Source: Shewanella psychrotolerans
GTDB lineage: Bacteria; Pseudomonadota; Gammaproteobacteria; Enterobacterales; Shewanellaceae
Assembly: GCF_019457595.1 (NCBI RefSeq)
Contig: NZ_CP080419.1
Coordinates: forward strand, 3,472,001-3,536,000
DNA length: 64,000 bases
Reading direction: 5' to 3'
Below the pieces are notes generated by a model. That model did no database searches and was not told the origin of the DNA. It saw only the letters and a program-made list of their open reading frames with translations. Both the position numbers and the translations under genes were made by a program. This document shows, one piece after another, positions 18,062 through 28,189 of the stretch. The first letter of the stretch is position 1; every line of letters begins with the position of its first letter.

Positions 18062-18646
18062 TCACTTGCACCAGAGTTTTTCACAAGGCATATCACCCAC
18101 CATTTTCTCAAATTCGGGGCAGTTACGAATGAAATACCTAGCCTCTTGGCATGAGGTCATCTGCAAACATTGCTGCCTTGCATCACATTCAAACACAATA
18201 TGGCTTAAATCCTGTTTGCCAATATAGTACTCAGATCCGGGAGGAAATAGCCCCGCAGGAGGTTGGATATTAACAGGCTCAGGGGCATAGTTAATCACCA
18301 TTAAGTAGAGTAAATTAGCTAGCGCTAAAGGCAAAACCACTAAACCAATTTTGGTGGACCAACTTATTCTATTGAATTCTTCAAATTGGGTTTGAGGCTC
18401 AAATGGTGAGGTCAATTTGATGGGATTTCCAAGGTCAATTTCACCCTTAGTAACGCTTACGCCTCGAAGACTGTCCTTCCATTGACGATAAACTACCTGC
18501 TCCCCTTCTTGAGGCATATGCTCATAAGGAAGCAGATTAATCCCTAAAATACGTAACTCATCGGAACCATCATCAGGAGCAATAAATCCTACTCGCTGCT
18601 CTTTGTTCCAACGAACAAGCCTTCCTCGCTTTGCTCGAATATCCAT
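18062..18646 (-). CDS. Cold-shock-like domain, TM helix, excalibur-like domain protein
   Basis: A 194-residue protein. Residues about 1-60 resemble a cold-shock OB fold (KRGRLVRWNKEQRVGFIAPDDG). A single TM helix follows at about 100-120 (IGLVVLPLALANLLYLMVI). The C-terminus has a cysteine-rich excalibur-like motif (CLQMTSCQEARYFIRNC, then MPCEKLWC). The fusion places a nucleic-acid-binding-like domain in the cytoplasm and a Ca-binding-like domain outside. I chose the ATG at 18646 over a TTG ten codons upstream because conserved sequence starts there. Its function is unknown. Confidence 0.7.
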   Translation of the reverse strand: MDIRAKRGRLVRWNKEQRVGFIAPDDGSDELRILGINLLPYEHMPQEGEQVVYRQWKDSLRGVSVTKGEIDLGNPIKLTSPFEPQTQFEEFNRISWSTKIGLVVLPLALANLLYLMVINYAPEPVNIQPPAGLFPPGSEYYIGKQDLSHIVFECDARQQCLQMTSCQEARYFIRNCPEFEKMVGDMPCEKLWCK

Positions 18647-18829
18647 ATCTAACCCGCCATATTGCTTCCACTGCAAAGTTCAATCAATGAGCTGAAACTA
18701 TTAACGATTTGCTCTAAACCTTTGGAGTCGCATTCCGATGCTGACCAAAGTTAACAGTTTGTTACCCACACATATGAATATAATGAGGATTTATCGTTAC
18801 AGCAAGTATGAATTACCAAATCATCTCAC

Positions 18830-19498
18830 TCATACTTGCCAGTCAATCACAGTGCCTGCATTTATTGCTAATAATTCATTAATTTTCGAAAAGTGACCAC
18901 AGCCAAAAAAGCCGCGATATGCAGATAAAGGCGATGGGTGAGGCCCAGAGATCACCTGATGATGTTCCTGAGTCACCAACTTAGCTTTTTTAATCGCATG
19001 GCCGCCCCATAGTACAAAGACAATCGGCTTAGGCTGAGCATCAAGCAACTTTAACGCATTGTCGGTAAAGGTTTCCCAACCCGCTTTCGCGTGAGAATGG
19101 GCCTTTCCCTGCTCTACGGTTAATACCGTATTTAACATCAAGATCCCCTGCTCAGCCCATTTGACCAAATGGCCATGATTTGGGGCCTCAAACCCCTCAA
19201 TATCAGTCACCAGCTCCTTATAGATATTAACCAATGAAGGCGGTGTTTTTATGCCAGGTTTTACCGAGAAACATAAACCGTGAGCCTGTCCTTCTCCGTG
19301 ATAAGGATCTTGACCAATAAGAACCACACGCACTTTATCTAAAGGGGTTAGATTAAAAGCGCTGAATACTTCATCGTCACTGGGATAAATCACTTTTCCA
19401 CTAGCACGCTCGGCTGCAACAAAATCCTGCAACTGACGAAAATATGCCTGCTGCGACTGCAACCTAATAAAGTCATTCCAATTAGTGATATTATTCAT
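18830..19498 (-). CDS. ung: Uracil-DNA glycosylase
   Basis: A 222-residue family 1 UDG that removes uracil from DNA. It has the water-activating motif [18 protein letters not shown] (Asp near 63) and the C-terminal loop [16 protein letters not shown] with the catalytic His. I chose the ATG at 19498 because an AGAAGGG ribosome site precedes it and the length is normal. It faces the pilin gene across a 127-bp divergent gap. Confidence 0.97.
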   Translation of the reverse strand: MNNITNWNDFIRLQSQQAYFRQLQDFVAAERASGKVIYPSDDEVFSAFNLTPLDKVRVVLIGQDPYHGEGQAHGLCFSVKPGIKTPPSLVNIYKELVTDIEGFEAPNHGHLVKWAEQGILMLNTVLTVEQGKAHSHAKAGWETFTDNALKLLDAQPKPIVFVLWGGHAIKKAKLVTQEHHQVISGPHPSPLSAYRGFFGCGHFSKINELLAINAGTVIDWQV

Positions 19499-19625
19499 AC
19501 CCTTCTCTTTATATCTATCCAAAAAACATATAAAATCAGTGATTAAAGCATGCTTGGAAAAGCAAGCGTGTCTATTTTTCCACCATTGACTTATATCCAT
19601 TGCATTAATTAGAGCATACCTGTAG

Positions 19626-20162
19626 ATGAAATTAGCTAAACAACAGGGTTTCACCCTTATTGAACTTGTCGTTGTCATCATCGTTTTAGGTATCCTCGCT
19701 GTTACCGCGCTCCCCAAATTTTTAAATGTATCTCAAGATGCTCAAATATCGAGTGTTAAAGCCACAGGCGGAGCATTCAAGTCAGGAATTAACTTAGCCC
19801 ATACAGTTTGGGCAACCCGAGTAGGGGCTGGTCCTGCAGAAAACCTCCCCACCTTTGGTAACGCTGAAGCGGGAGAGATGGATTTTAACGATGCCGGATG
19901 GCCTGCTCAACACTATTACACAGACAATGAAGCATCACCACAACTCGACCATGTGGAAGACTGTATTTCGGTCTGGGAAACACTGTTTGAAGGTGATGAA
20001 CCTAGCATATCAAAATTCGATAGCAGTGATGAAACCGACTACAAGGCAAACTATATTTCGCCTAATCAATGTCGTTACAACTTTACCGACAATCAAAACC
20101 TGAGTATTTACTACGACTCACGCAATGGCCAAGTGAGTGTCGATAGCGACCCTAATAGCTAA
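19626..20162 (+). CDS. MSHA-like type IV prepilin
   Basis: A 178-residue prepilin with a short basic leader, the peptidase site [19 protein letters not shown] at residues 7-25 (with Glu+5) and a 20-residue hydrophobic helix. The C-terminal domain has two cysteines that could form the usual disulfide loop. It resembles MSHA pilins but stands alone, without assembly genes nearby, so it probably depends on a pilus machine encoded elsewhere. Confidence 0.88.
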   Translation: MKLAKQQGFTLIELVVVIIVLGILAVTALPKFLNVSQDAQISSVKATGGAFKSGINLAHTVWATRVGAGPAENLPTFGNAEAGEMDFNDAGWPAQHYYTDNEASPQLDHVEDCISVWETLFEGDEPSISKFDSSDETDYKANYISPNQCRYNFTDNQNLSIYYDSRNGQVSVDSDPNS

Positions 20163-20297
20163 TAGCCATTGTAATCAGCACATCAAGTCGCCCAGAATAA
20201 CCGATGTTGATCCCATAACACCAAATTCAATGATTCACTATTGGCTAATTTAAGTTAATATCGGTTAATTACATCCACTCATTTGTGAGCAAAAAGC

Positions 20298-20615
20298 ATG
20301 TCAGAACAAGCAAAAGAAACCACTATTTTTCAAATCGCAGATCAATTTATAGCGCTAGCTAACGAACTTAGCAGCAAGGAACAAGATGTGGGCAAAGTTG
20401 GTACCGCATTGCGTTTTGCCGCGGCTCGCTTTAATGCATTTGAAGCATCGCTAAAATCGGCAGATTTAAAAGCAGAAAAAAACAATGCACTAGAGTGGTT
20501 TAGCAAAGAATACCATGACATGCTCAATGATAACTTAGATGACCATATCGATAATCCGCCAGTAGTACAAACTGAGCCAGTGCAGGATGACGCGGTAAAA
20601 GTATTTAAAGGCTAA
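20298..20615 (+). CDS. DUF3144 family protein
   Basis: A 105-residue soluble helical protein that matches what I know of the DUF3144 family (FQIADQFIALANEL, VGTALRFAAARFNAFEA, EWFSKEYHDMLNDNLDDH). The function is unknown. It is monocistronic, with a terminator 16 bp after the stop. Confidence 0.8.
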   Translation: MSEQAKETTIFQIADQFIALANELSSKEQDVGKVGTALRFAAARFNAFEASLKSADLKAEKNNALEWFSKEYHDMLNDNLDDHIDNPPVVQTEPVQDDAVKVFKG

Positions 20616-20630
20616 GTTGCTGATTGGATT

Positions 20631-20672
20631 AAAATGCCATCGTTCCCGCAAAGGAGCACGGTGGCATTTTTG
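20631..20672 (+). terminator. Terminator after DUF3144 gene
   Basis: A 13-bp stem AAAATGCCATCGT/ACGGTGGCATTTT (one GU pair) with a 14-nt loop and a T-run. Confidence 0.85.
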
Positions 20673-20725
20673 TTTCTATCGTCTTTTATGTTCTAACACT
20701 TTTCGCACGCTCAAGCTTATACCTT

Positions 20726-20767
20726 AACCTTCAAACCTTAGCCTTCAAACCTTCGCCTTCAAATCTT
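20726..20767. repeat. 14-bp x3 tandem repeat
   Basis: Three units of AACCTTCAAACCTT with changes in the first and third positions, ending at the LysE-family stop codon. Confidence 0.9.
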
Positions 20768-21380
20768 AGATAGTCACCAACACGCGCACAGCCAGCGCGA
20801 TAAGCACTAGTCCCGACAATTTATCGATCAAAACAGCCTTCTCTTTTAGTTTGGGCAATACCGCTTTATGAGAAAGTAAAAAAGCGATAATAGTGTACCA
20901 AAGCCCGTCTACAACTAATGGCGTTAGCACTATCACCGTTTTCCCCCAGAGGTCATCGGCAACCATAACGAATTGACTAAATAGCGCTAAAAAAAACAGC
21001 ATGATCTTAGGATTAAAAAGTGAGATAGCGAGCCCATCTCGCGCAGCAGTGAGCGCATCAGTCTCTTTGCCTGCCGCGAGCCTTTCCGACATGCCACCTT
21101 TAGAGCGTAACGCTTGTACACCCATGTAGGCCAAATAAAGGGCGCCCACTATCGCAATGCCGTTAAAAATCAGCGGAGCTTGCTTTAACAATACCGCCAA
21201 CCCGAGCAGCGTCACCAGCGCGTACACACCTATACCTATAGAATGCGCCCAAGCACAAACGATCCCTTTAGCACGTCCACCTCCTAACGTATGGCGCACC
21301 ACCATGGCAAGACTTGGGCCGGGAGACATGGCTCCTAGACAACTGATGGCCAACAATCCTAGCCACACACTAAAACTCAT
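20766..21380 (-). CDS. LysE/RhtB family amino-acid exporter
   Basis: A 204-residue inner-membrane protein with five or six TM helices and the family signature GAMSPGPSLAMVVRHTLGGG at about 16-35. FNPKIMLFFLALFSQF near 120-135 is also typical. The family exports amino acids or homoserine lactones; the substrate cannot be told from sequence. It is a single gene with its own promoter region. Confidence 0.9.
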   Translation of the reverse strand: MSFSVWLGLLAISCLGAMSPGPSLAMVVRHTLGGGRAKGIVCAWAHSIGIGVYALVTLLGLAVLLKQAPLIFNGIAIVGALYLAYMGVQALRSKGGMSERLAAGKETDALTAARDGLAISLFNPKIMLFFLALFSQFVMVADDLWGKTVIVLTPLVVDGLWYTIIAFLLSHKAVLPKLKEKAVLIDKLSGLVLIALAVRVLVTI

Positions 21381-21702
21381 GATAAATCCTCTTTAACTTT
21401 ACGCAATATCGCGCTAATTATGCCACGGTACAATCTAAATCTGAGACACTTAATTCAAACAACAAAAGAAAATTACCAAACACTCCATTTCTAGCCTACC
21501 TGCACAAAAATCACCAAGCACAGTAAATAGTGCGTAGCTCAGCACTCACCAGCAGCCACTATTATTGTTGTGTTCAAGAATGTAAGGAACCGCTGCTTAC
21601 AAATAGTCATCTAGCGACACAAAACATCATTTGCAAACAAACTTATTTAACCTGTTAGACTCACATAAATTTCAGCACGCTTTAAGGCACTCTCAGATCA
21701 AT
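21381..21702. other. Divergent intergenic region
   Basis: Between the LysE gene and the thioredoxin-fold gene. No RNA or dyad was recognised. An upstream TTG-start extension of the thioredoxin-fold gene to 21631 is not supported. Confidence 0.3.
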
Positions 21703-22239
21703 ATGAATACTATCCTTCTTGTCAGCGGCATGACGTTAACTGTACTTGTGCTACTCATTATTTTTCTAGGATTTAAAAAAGCCAAGGGCAGCCAAATCCC
21801 ACTAGCCGTGCTGCTCCTGCTCGTTTGTTTTACAGCCATGAATGCCGCGGTGACCTACTTTATTTATCCTAAAGAAGATATTAACGCCTACAAAAGCTTA
21901 GTTTGGCAGTCGTTAATTCAAGAGCAAATCGCTCCCTTAGTCGCTCAAGATAAGACAGTGTTTGTCGATGTTAGCGCCGATTGGTGCAATATCTGTAAAG
22001 GCAACAAAGATGGTGTGCTTCATCGCGAAGCCGTGGTTAACCTTTTACAGCGTGACAATATGGTGCTGATGCGAGGCGACTTAACTCACAGTAATGCAAA
22101 AATCGAAGCCTTTTTAGCTGATTACAATGCCTTTGGTGTGCCTTTTAACGTGATTTACTCACCGAGCCACCCAAATGGCATCGTGCTTCCCCGAGTACTC
22201 GATTACCAACAAGTGATCTCCCTACTCGATAGCAACTAA
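21703..22239 (+). CDS. Membrane-anchored thioredoxin-fold protein (DsbD-gamma-like)
   Basis: A 178-residue protein with two N-terminal hydrophobic segments (about 3-22 and 31-50) and a thioredoxin-like domain facing the periplasm. The redox motif is DWCNIC in FVDVSADWCNICKGNK, like the C-terminal domain of DsbD (DWC..CK). It is followed by the cis-Pro loop FGVPFNVIY. It probably passes electrons to or from a periplasmic partner. It lies upstream of the sigma-54 activator, with a gap of about 85 bp. Confidence 0.8.
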   Translation: MNTILLVSGMTLTVLVLLIIFLGFKKAKGSQIPLAVLLLLVCFTAMNAAVTYFIYPKEDINAYKSLVWQSLIQEQIAPLVAQDKTVFVDVSADWCNICKGNKDGVLHREAVVNLLQRDNMVLMRGDLTHSNAKIEAFLADYNAFGVPFNVIYSPSHPNGIVLPRVLDYQQVISLLDSN

Positions 22240-22324
22240 CATCTCATGCTTTTATTATTAATTCGCGGTATTTCGTGACTTATTATAAACTGACACTAGT
22301 GTTTTATGACAACGTAAAGAGATA

Positions 22325-23770
22325 ATGGCTATGACTCCATCGGAAATCGATCCTCAGGTGGACTTTCTTCCGGAGAATAAACTACTCCTCAATGCTGTCG
22401 GAGAGGGAATTTATGGTTTTGACCTAAATGGCAATGCCGTGTTTATCAACCCTGCGGCAGAGCGGATGACAGGCTGGACAGCACAAGAGTTACTTGGCAC
22501 CAATATCCATAATTGTCATCACCACAGTCACGCCGATGGCAGCCACTATCCTCAAGAAGAGTGCCCGATCTACAACACACTGCACGATGGGATCGCTAGA
22601 GAGATTAGTCATGAACTGTTTTGGCGCAAAGATGGCAGTAGCTTTCCGGTACATTACACTTCAACTCCTGTATATAAAAATCAAAAGCTTATTGGTGTAG
22701 TCGCGATATTTCGTGACATTAGCATTCAAAAACAAACCGAAGACTCTCTCCGCCAAGCGTTAGAGCAAGTACAAGCCTTGTCGGAAAAACTGGCCAGCGA
22801 AAATGACTATCTATTGACTGAATTAGCTAGCCACACGGGTGATGTAAACATTGCCGGTGAAAGTCTGCCTATTCAAAATCTTATACAACAAATAAAGTTA
22901 GTGGCGAATACCAATAGTACGGTATTAATCAGTGGTGAAAATGGCACAGGTAAAGAACTGGTAGCCCGCAATATTCATCGATTAAGTGAGCGTAGCAATA
23001 AACCATTAGTCAGTGTCAACTGCGCGGCCTTCTCCCCTGCCCTACTGGAAAGTGAGCTATTTGGCCATGAGAAAGGGGCGTTCACCGGCGCCACCAGCCG
23101 CAGGAAAGGTCGATTTGAACTGGCGCATCAAGGCACACTATTTCTCGATGAGGTAGCAGAGCTATCGCTGGAGGCACAATCGAAACTGCTTAGAGTCATA
23201 CAGGAGCAGGAATTTGAGCGCGTCGGCAGTAGCACGCCAATTAAAGTCGATATTCGACTCGTTACCGCGACACACCACGATCTACAGAAACGCGTTGAGC
23301 AAGGTTTATTTCGAATGGATCTCTATTATCGACTCAATGTTTTCCCACTGCACGTTCCTGCATTGCGAGAGCGACTCGACGATATCCCCACCCTAGTAAG
23401 CCATATCGTTGCGGGGCTAAACAAAAAGTTAGGTAAAAAGATCAAAGGGGTAAGTAAAAATGGTCTATCGAACCTTATGGCTTATCGCTGGCCTGGAAAT
23501 GTGAGGGAGTTGCAGAATATTATTGAACGCCAAAGCATATTGACCCAAGGGCAAATATTACAGATCCCCCCACTACAAACAGAAGACGCTGCAGCCAATA
23601 TCATCCATGGCAAAACATTACAGCAGGTAGAAACCGCTCATATTCGCCATACCTTGCAACAGCTCAATTGGCGAATATCTGGTCCTAAAGGTGCCGCAAG
23701 CGTACTTGGATTGCCTGCCAGCACACTAAGATCCCGAATGAAGAAGCTAAATATTAAGCGGCCTAGCTAA
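22325..23770 (+). CDS. PAS-containing sigma-54-dependent activator
   Basis: A 481-residue enhancer-binding protein. The N-terminal PAS domain (about 15-135; [24 protein letters not shown]) has an inserted His/Cys-rich loop ([20 protein letters not shown]) that could hold metal. A short coiled linker leads to the AAA+ domain with Walker A GENGTGKE, the sigma-54 contact loop GAFTGA and Walker B LFLDEV. A Fis-type HTH ends the protein. ccoG lies immediately downstream with a sigma-54 promoter, making it the likely target. The signal could be redox or a ligand in PAS. Confidence 0.93.
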   Translation: MAMTPSEIDPQVDFLPENKLLLNAVGEGIYGFDLNGNAVFINPAAERMTGWTAQELLGTNIHNCHHHSHADGSHYPQEECPIYNTLHDGIAREISHELFWRKDGSSFPVHYTSTPVYKNQKLIGVVAIFRDISIQKQTEDSLRQALEQVQALSEKLASENDYLLTELASHTGDVNIAGESLPIQNLIQQIKLVANTNSTVLISGENGTGKELVARNIHRLSERSNKPLVSVNCAAFSPALLESELFGHEKGAFTGATSRRKGRFELAHQGTLFLDEVAELSLEAQSKLLRVIQEQEFERVGSSTPIKVDIRLVTATHHDLQKRVEQGLFRMDLYYRLNVFPLHVPALRERLDDIPTLVSHIVAGLNKKLGKKIKGVSKNGLSNLMAYRWPGNVRELQNIIERQSILTQGQILQIPPLQTEDAAANIIHGKTLQQVETAHIRHTLQQLNWRISGPKGAASVLGLPASTLRSRMKKLNIKRPS

Positions 23771-23797
23771 CTGTCATCCCTGACAACTACAATTTTA

Positions 23798-23827
23798 GCG
23801 ATATATCACCAAATCTTGATATATCGC
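23798..23827. promoter_or_regulatory. Palindromic upstream activator site candidate
   Basis: A perfect inverted repeat with 11-bp arms, GCGATATATCA and TGATATATCGC, separated by 8 bp. It lies about 65 bp before the -24 element of the ccoG promoter and lacks a T-run, so it fits an enhancer for the sigma-54 activator better than a terminator. Confidence 0.6.
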
Positions 23828-23890
23828 GTATCAAATGAAGAGTTAAAAATAAAAAAACTATAAAATCAAAAAGATAAAGCGAGCGATAGT

Positions 23891-23905
23891 TGGTTCCTAA
23901 ATTGC
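23891..23905 (+). promoter_or_regulatory. Sigma-54 promoter of ccoG
   Basis: TGGTTC-N5-TTGC has the invariant GG (-24) and GC (-12) exactly 10 bp apart. The predicted transcript starts near 23917, 34 nt before the ccoG ATG. Confidence 0.7.
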
Positions 23906-23950
23906 ACTATAGGCGAACTTAACTCTGTATTTTAACGTTCGGAACCTCTT

Positions 23951-25426
23951 ATGACTGATAGTGTTACCCCAAAGCCTAAGCTCGAACCAGCATCAGCGCC
24001 CGCCTCGCTCTCTAGCACGAATAGCAACTCCCAACCTCAGAAAAAACCGTCTGAACCAATTCCTATTACCTTTATTCCTGGCGAAAAAGGCAAGATCCAT
24101 ATCAAGGAGCAGAAAGGCTACTTTCAACGATTGAGAACAGGGATTAACACCCTATTAATTATCAGTTTCTTCTTAGTACCATTCATTCAATATCAAGGGC
24201 AACAAGCCATCTTATTTGATGTTGAAAACCAACAGTTTTCATTTTTCGGCACCACACTTTGGCCACAGGATTTCACCTTGATGGCATGGGTGTTTATTAT
24301 CGCTGCATTTATGCTGTTCTTTATTACCGTCTTTTGGGGACGAGTATGGTGTGGTTATCTGTGCCCACAAACAAGTTGGAGCTTTATGTTTGTCTGGCTA
24401 GAAAAACAGATAGAAGGTAATAGCAACAAACGCTATGCCTTAGACAAAGCCCCCTGGACATTAGACAAACTCACTAAACGCGTCAGCAAACATCTATTAT
24501 GGGGCGTTATGGCACTAATCACTGGATGTGGATTTATCGCTTATTTCGTTCCGGCGACACGCCTCTATGAAGATATTTTGAGCTTCAACGCCAGCTTTTG
24601 GATAACGACTTGGGTATGGTTTTTTGCTGTATGTACCTATCTAAATGCGGGTTTTATGCGCGAGCTTATGTGTTTGCACTGCTGCCCCTATGTTCGCTTT
24701 CAATCGGCTATGTTTGATAGCAACACCCTTACCGTTACCTATGATGCCAATCGCGGCGAATCTCGTGGTCCAAGAAAACGTAAACAAGCAACTGAACTAG
24801 GCGATTGCGTCGATTGTAATCTTTGCGTCGATGTTTGCCCCACAGGCATAGATATTCGTAATGGCTTGCAATATGAATGCATCAACTGCGGTGCCTGTGT
24901 CGATGCATGCAATCAGACCATGGACAAATTTGGCTACGCCAAAAATCTCATTAGCTATACCTGCGAAAATGAACTGCAAGGCAAACCTGCACAACGATTA
25001 CATTCTTGGAAGTTTATTGGGTATGGCGCTGCGGTATTGATCATGCTTAGCGTTTTTGCGGCAGATATTTATCGCAAGGACGATATTCAGCTAAACGTGA
25101 TTAGAGACAGACAGAGTCTTTATCGTGAGGTCGGTGATAATCGAATTGAAAACAGCTATACCTTGAAGATCCGCAATAAGACGCAACAAGCACAAAAATA
25201 CCTTATCTATATCGAAGATCGTCATGATCACTACATCAACAACGACATTAATGTTGAGATAAGCATCAAGGCAGGTGAACAGCTAAGCTATCCCGTCACT
25301 GTCTATCAACAACGTAATGCCCGCCAAGATGAAAAGTTGTTCAAGCAATCGTTCAATTTCACGGTAATGAATCTTAACGATCCTCTTGATACCGTATCAC
25401 AACAGACGCAATTCTTTACCCCATAA
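23951..25426 (+). CDS. ccoG: Cytochrome oxidase accessory protein CcoG/FixG/RdxA
   Basis: A 491-residue polyferredoxin of the inner membrane that supports assembly of copper-containing cbb3 oxidase as a copper reductase. It has a proline-rich N-terminus, TM helices near 55-75 and 110-135, the VWCGYLCPQTSW motif at about 137-148, two 4Fe-4S sites (CVDCNLCVDVCP and CINCGACVDACN near 280-325) and a C-terminal periplasmic Ig-like domain. The cco structural genes are not here, and sigma-54 control would be unusual for it. It ends in a strong hairpin. Confidence 0.92.
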   Translation: MTDSVTPKPKLEPASAPASLSSTNSNSQPQKKPSEPIPITFIPGEKGKIHIKEQKGYFQRLRTGINTLLIISFFLVPFIQYQGQQAILFDVENQQFSFFGTTLWPQDFTLMAWVFIIAAFMLFFITVFWGRVWCGYLCPQTSWSFMFVWLEKQIEGNSNKRYALDKAPWTLDKLTKRVSKHLLWGVMALITGCGFIAYFVPATRLYEDILSFNASFWITTWVWFFAVCTYLNAGFMRELMCLHCCPYVRFQSAMFDSNTLTVTYDANRGESRGPRKRKQATELGDCVDCNLCVDVCPTGIDIRNGLQYECINCGACVDACNQTMDKFGYAKNLISYTCENELQGKPAQRLHSWKFIGYGAAVLIMLSVFAADIYRKDDIQLNVIRDRQSLYREVGDNRIENSYTLKIRNKTQQAQKYLIYIEDRHDHYINNDINVEISIKAGEQLSYPVTVYQQRNARQDEKLFKQSFNFTVMNLNDPLDTVSQQTQFFTP

Positions 25427-25449
25427 AGAATGCTCATATAGACCACCAT

Positions 25450-25483
25450 TTGAAAACATCCTCTGTAAAGAGGATGTTTTCAA
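25450..25483 (+). terminator. Hairpin after ccoG
   Basis: A perfect 15-bp stem TTGAAAACATCCTCT/AGAGGATGTTTTCAA with a GTAA tetraloop. The T-run is inside the stem rather than after it, so termination is likely but not certain. Confidence 0.7.
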
Positions 25484-25652
25484 GGTCTGACCAGACCAAA
25501 AGGCTAGCAATAACAAAAGACTATAGATACAAAATCTTAAGCTTGTCGATTATAGAATTACACCATGACATTTGCTGTTGACCTGTATACCTTTTTAGCA
25601 CAATCTAAACACCTGTTTGATTTTTCACTAAAACAATAATTAGAGGCAAACT

Positions 25653-27251
25653 ATGGTATATGATGTCGATTCCCACCTAGATCTTACCCAGTACTCTTCC
25701 TTGATCGATTTGATCCAAACCTCAGCACAGCGCTATAAAGATAAGACCGCCTATGTATGTTTGGGGAAATCCAGCAGCTTTGCCGATATCGAACGCGACT
25801 CACGTTACTTTGCCGCCTATTTACAACACAAAACATCACTTGAGGTGGGCGATCGTATTGCCATCCAATTACCTAACATCACTCAATTTGTCATTGCCGC
25901 GTATGGTGCACTACGCGCAGGACTCGTGCTGGTGAACACCAATCCCTTATATACCGAACGAGAGCTGATCCATCAGTATAATGATTCGGGCGCTAAAGCC
26001 TTAGTGGTACTGAGCGATCTATTACCTACGTTAACCAACGTCATCGCATCCACCGCCATCGAAACCGTTATTTCGACTCATGCCCTTGATTTGCTAGCGC
26101 CGCAAACACAAGCAGCTAGCGATTTTCCGATCTTAAAATTTACCGATATTCTCGCCGAAGGTTGCCAACTTAGCTTAATCCCAGTTAAATCAAACTTAGA
26201 CGATCTCGCGGCGTTACAATACACAGGAGGCACCACAGGACTCTCTAAAGGTGCGATGTTGAGTCATCGAAATCTTATCGCCAATGCGATGCAAACTAAA
26301 TCTCGTATTGGCAGCCAAATAGTACCCGGTGAAGAGATATTTGTTGCACCGCTACCTATCTATCATATCTACGCCTTTATGATTAACTTGGTGGTCTATT
26401 TTGAACGAGGCGGATGCTCGGTATTAATCCCTAACCCCAGAGATATAACCTCATTAATAAAAACCTTATCGGAACATCCATTTACTGGCTTTGCTGGACT
26501 TAACACCCTATTTGTCGGCTTATGTCATCAACCCGAATTTAAGACGCTGGATTTTAGTCATCTTAAAGTCACCATATCAGGCGGTACAGCCCTAACCCAA
26601 GCGGCAGCTAACGCATGGAAATCGACCACAGGCTGTACTATCTCTGAGGGTTATGGGCTGTCGGAAACCTCACCAGTTGTATCACTTAATGCGCCAAGGC
26701 TTGAACGACTAGGCACCATAGGCAAACCCGTTTTAGACACTCAGGTGAAGATCCTCGATTTCGATGACAACGAAGTTGCCTTTGGGGAAATTGGAGAGCT
26801 CGCAGTAAAAGGTCCACAGGTAATGAGTGGCTACTGGCAAAAGCCAGAGGAAACCGCCAGAGTGATGACCAAAGAGGGGTATTTTAAAACTGGTGATATC
26901 GCCCAAGCCGTTGAAGATGGGATGCATAAAATTGTCGATCGCAAGAAAGATATGATCATAGTCTCAGGCTTTAACGTCTATCCAAATGAAGTCGAAGAGG
27001 TATTAGCACAACATGAAGCGATACTCGAGTGCGCCGTTATTGGAGTAGAAGATGAACACAGTGGCGAGACGGTCAAGGCAGCGATTGTACTCAGTCGCCC
27101 TAGCCAAGACATCGACGCAACCAAAGCCGATATTTTAGGTCATTGCCGTAAACAACTCACCGCTTACAAGGTACCTAAAATAATCGAGTTTATGACAACC
27201 TTACCTAAATCAACCGTCGGCAAAATTTTACGCAGAGAACTGAGAAAGTAG
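25653..27251 (+). CDS. Long-chain acyl-CoA synthetase (AMP-forming)
   Basis: A 532-residue adenylate-forming enzyme of the FadD type that activates fatty acids to acyl-CoA. The P-loop is YTGGTTGLSKGAM at about 191-203. GYGLSETSPVVSLN lies near 333, the hinge KTGDIAQAVEDG near 415 and the catalytic C-terminal Lys in KSTVGKILRREL. It is flanked by strong hairpins, so it is transcribed alone. Several FadD paralogues are common in this group, so no symbol is given. Confidence 0.9.
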   Translation: MVYDVDSHLDLTQYSSLIDLIQTSAQRYKDKTAYVCLGKSSSFADIERDSRYFAAYLQHKTSLEVGDRIAIQLPNITQFVIAAYGALRAGLVLVNTNPLYTERELIHQYNDSGAKALVVLSDLLPTLTNVIASTAIETVISTHALDLLAPQTQAASDFPILKFTDILAEGCQLSLIPVKSNLDDLAALQYTGGTTGLSKGAMLSHRNLIANAMQTKSRIGSQIVPGEEIFVAPLPIYHIYAFMINLVVYFERGGCSVLIPNPRDITSLIKTLSEHPFTGFAGLNTLFVGLCHQPEFKTLDFSHLKVTISGGTALTQAAANAWKSTTGCTISEGYGLSETSPVVSLNAPRLERLGTIGKPVLDTQVKILDFDDNEVAFGEIGELAVKGPQVMSGYWQKPEETARVMTKEGYFKTGDIAQAVEDGMHKIVDRKKDMIIVSGFNVYPNEVEEVLAQHEAILECAVIGVEDEHSGETVKAAIVLSRPSQDIDATKADILGHCRKQLTAYKVPKIIEFMTTLPKSTVGKILRRELRK

Positions 27252-27289
27252 CGCGATAAGTTAACTAAATGACTTAAGTGAAATCCAAT

Positions 27290-27325
27290 ACAACTAAAGG
27301 GAGCCTAACGGCTCCCTTTAGTTGT
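27290..27325. terminator. Bidirectional terminator between fadD-like and blc
   Basis: A perfect 16-bp stem ACAACTAAAGGGAGCC with its complement and a TAAC loop, between convergent genes. Confidence 0.9.
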
Positions 27326-27369
27326 ATTTTGGTCATATTTTAGTTGTATTTTAGCTCTACAAAACAAGA

Positions 27370-27879
27370 CTACTGCTTTACCCAGATTATCTCATCAACA
27401 GCAAATCCCATCTGTTTCGCCTGCGCGGTAAACCGCTGTTTAAGCGCATCGCTCACTTGAGGCGTGCGCGACAAAAACCACAGATAGTCGCGGTTATAAC
27501 TGGTAATAAACGCATATTGATAATCCGCTTTATCCAGCTCATAAACCACATAAGCACCGTAGAAGGGACCAAAAAATGACACTTTAAGATGACCAATATC
27601 ATCTCCATCGACAAAATAAGCTTTACCTTCCGCTTCCTTCCAGGCCGCGTTCGAATCAGAAAATCCACGATTAATCACTTGAACGCCACCATCAGGCTTC
27701 ATCTTATAGGTTGCAGTAACCTGAGATAAACCCCGCTCAAAGCTATGATCTAGCCTGGCTATCTCATACCAAGTGCCAAGATATTTATCTAACTCAAACT
27801 CATCAACCGGCTTAATCCCATTCGGTACACTGGTGCAGGCATTAAGCAATAGCAGGCATAACAAAACTAATTTTTTCAC
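27370..27879 (-). CDS. blc: Outer-membrane lipocalin Blc
   Basis: A 169-residue bacterial lipocalin lipoprotein. Lipobox LLNAC follows a short signal starting at a GTG (27877-27879) preceded by GGAG. This start makes a proper signal peptide, whereas upstream starts give a non-signal extension. Lipocalin signatures are YLGTWYEIARLDHSFERGL near 32-50 and YNRDYLWFLSRTPQ near 127. Blc binds lysophospholipids or fatty acids in the envelope. It converges with the acyl-CoA ligase. Confidence 0.92.
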   Translation of the reverse strand: MKKLVLLCLLLLNACTSVPNGIKPVDEFELDKYLGTWYEIARLDHSFERGLSQVTATYKMKPDGGVQVINRGFSDSNAAWKEAEGKAYFVDGDDIGHLKVSFFGPFYGAYVVYELDKADYQYAFITSYNRDYLWFLSRTPQVSDALKQRFTAQAKQMGFAVDEIIWVKQ

Positions 27880-28189
27880 ATGGACTCCGAAAGTATATTT
27901 ATCAAAAGGGCACCGCAGCGAATGCCAATCAGTATAAGGTTCAATACGATCAAACGGAGAAAAATGTTCACTAGACATAGAAACCGCTGACGCTCCCTAT
28001 CGCACATAGTGGCTAATAACAAAAAAAAATCTTCAAACTTTCACATCGATCACAAAGAACAAATTTCAATCCGTTTTATCGCCAAATGAAGTGAAACTGC
28101 CGACAAAATAACCTAGATTAATTAGATAAACCTCATGGAAGACTAAAATCACATATAACTCATATCACATAGTTAAAAGGCTGATTAAG
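27880..28189. other. Divergent intergenic region
   Basis: AT-rich spacer between blc and the DUF4382 gene. A CAATCAGTATAA motif near 27925 recurs at about 17210. No gene or strong structure was seen. Confidence 0.3.
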
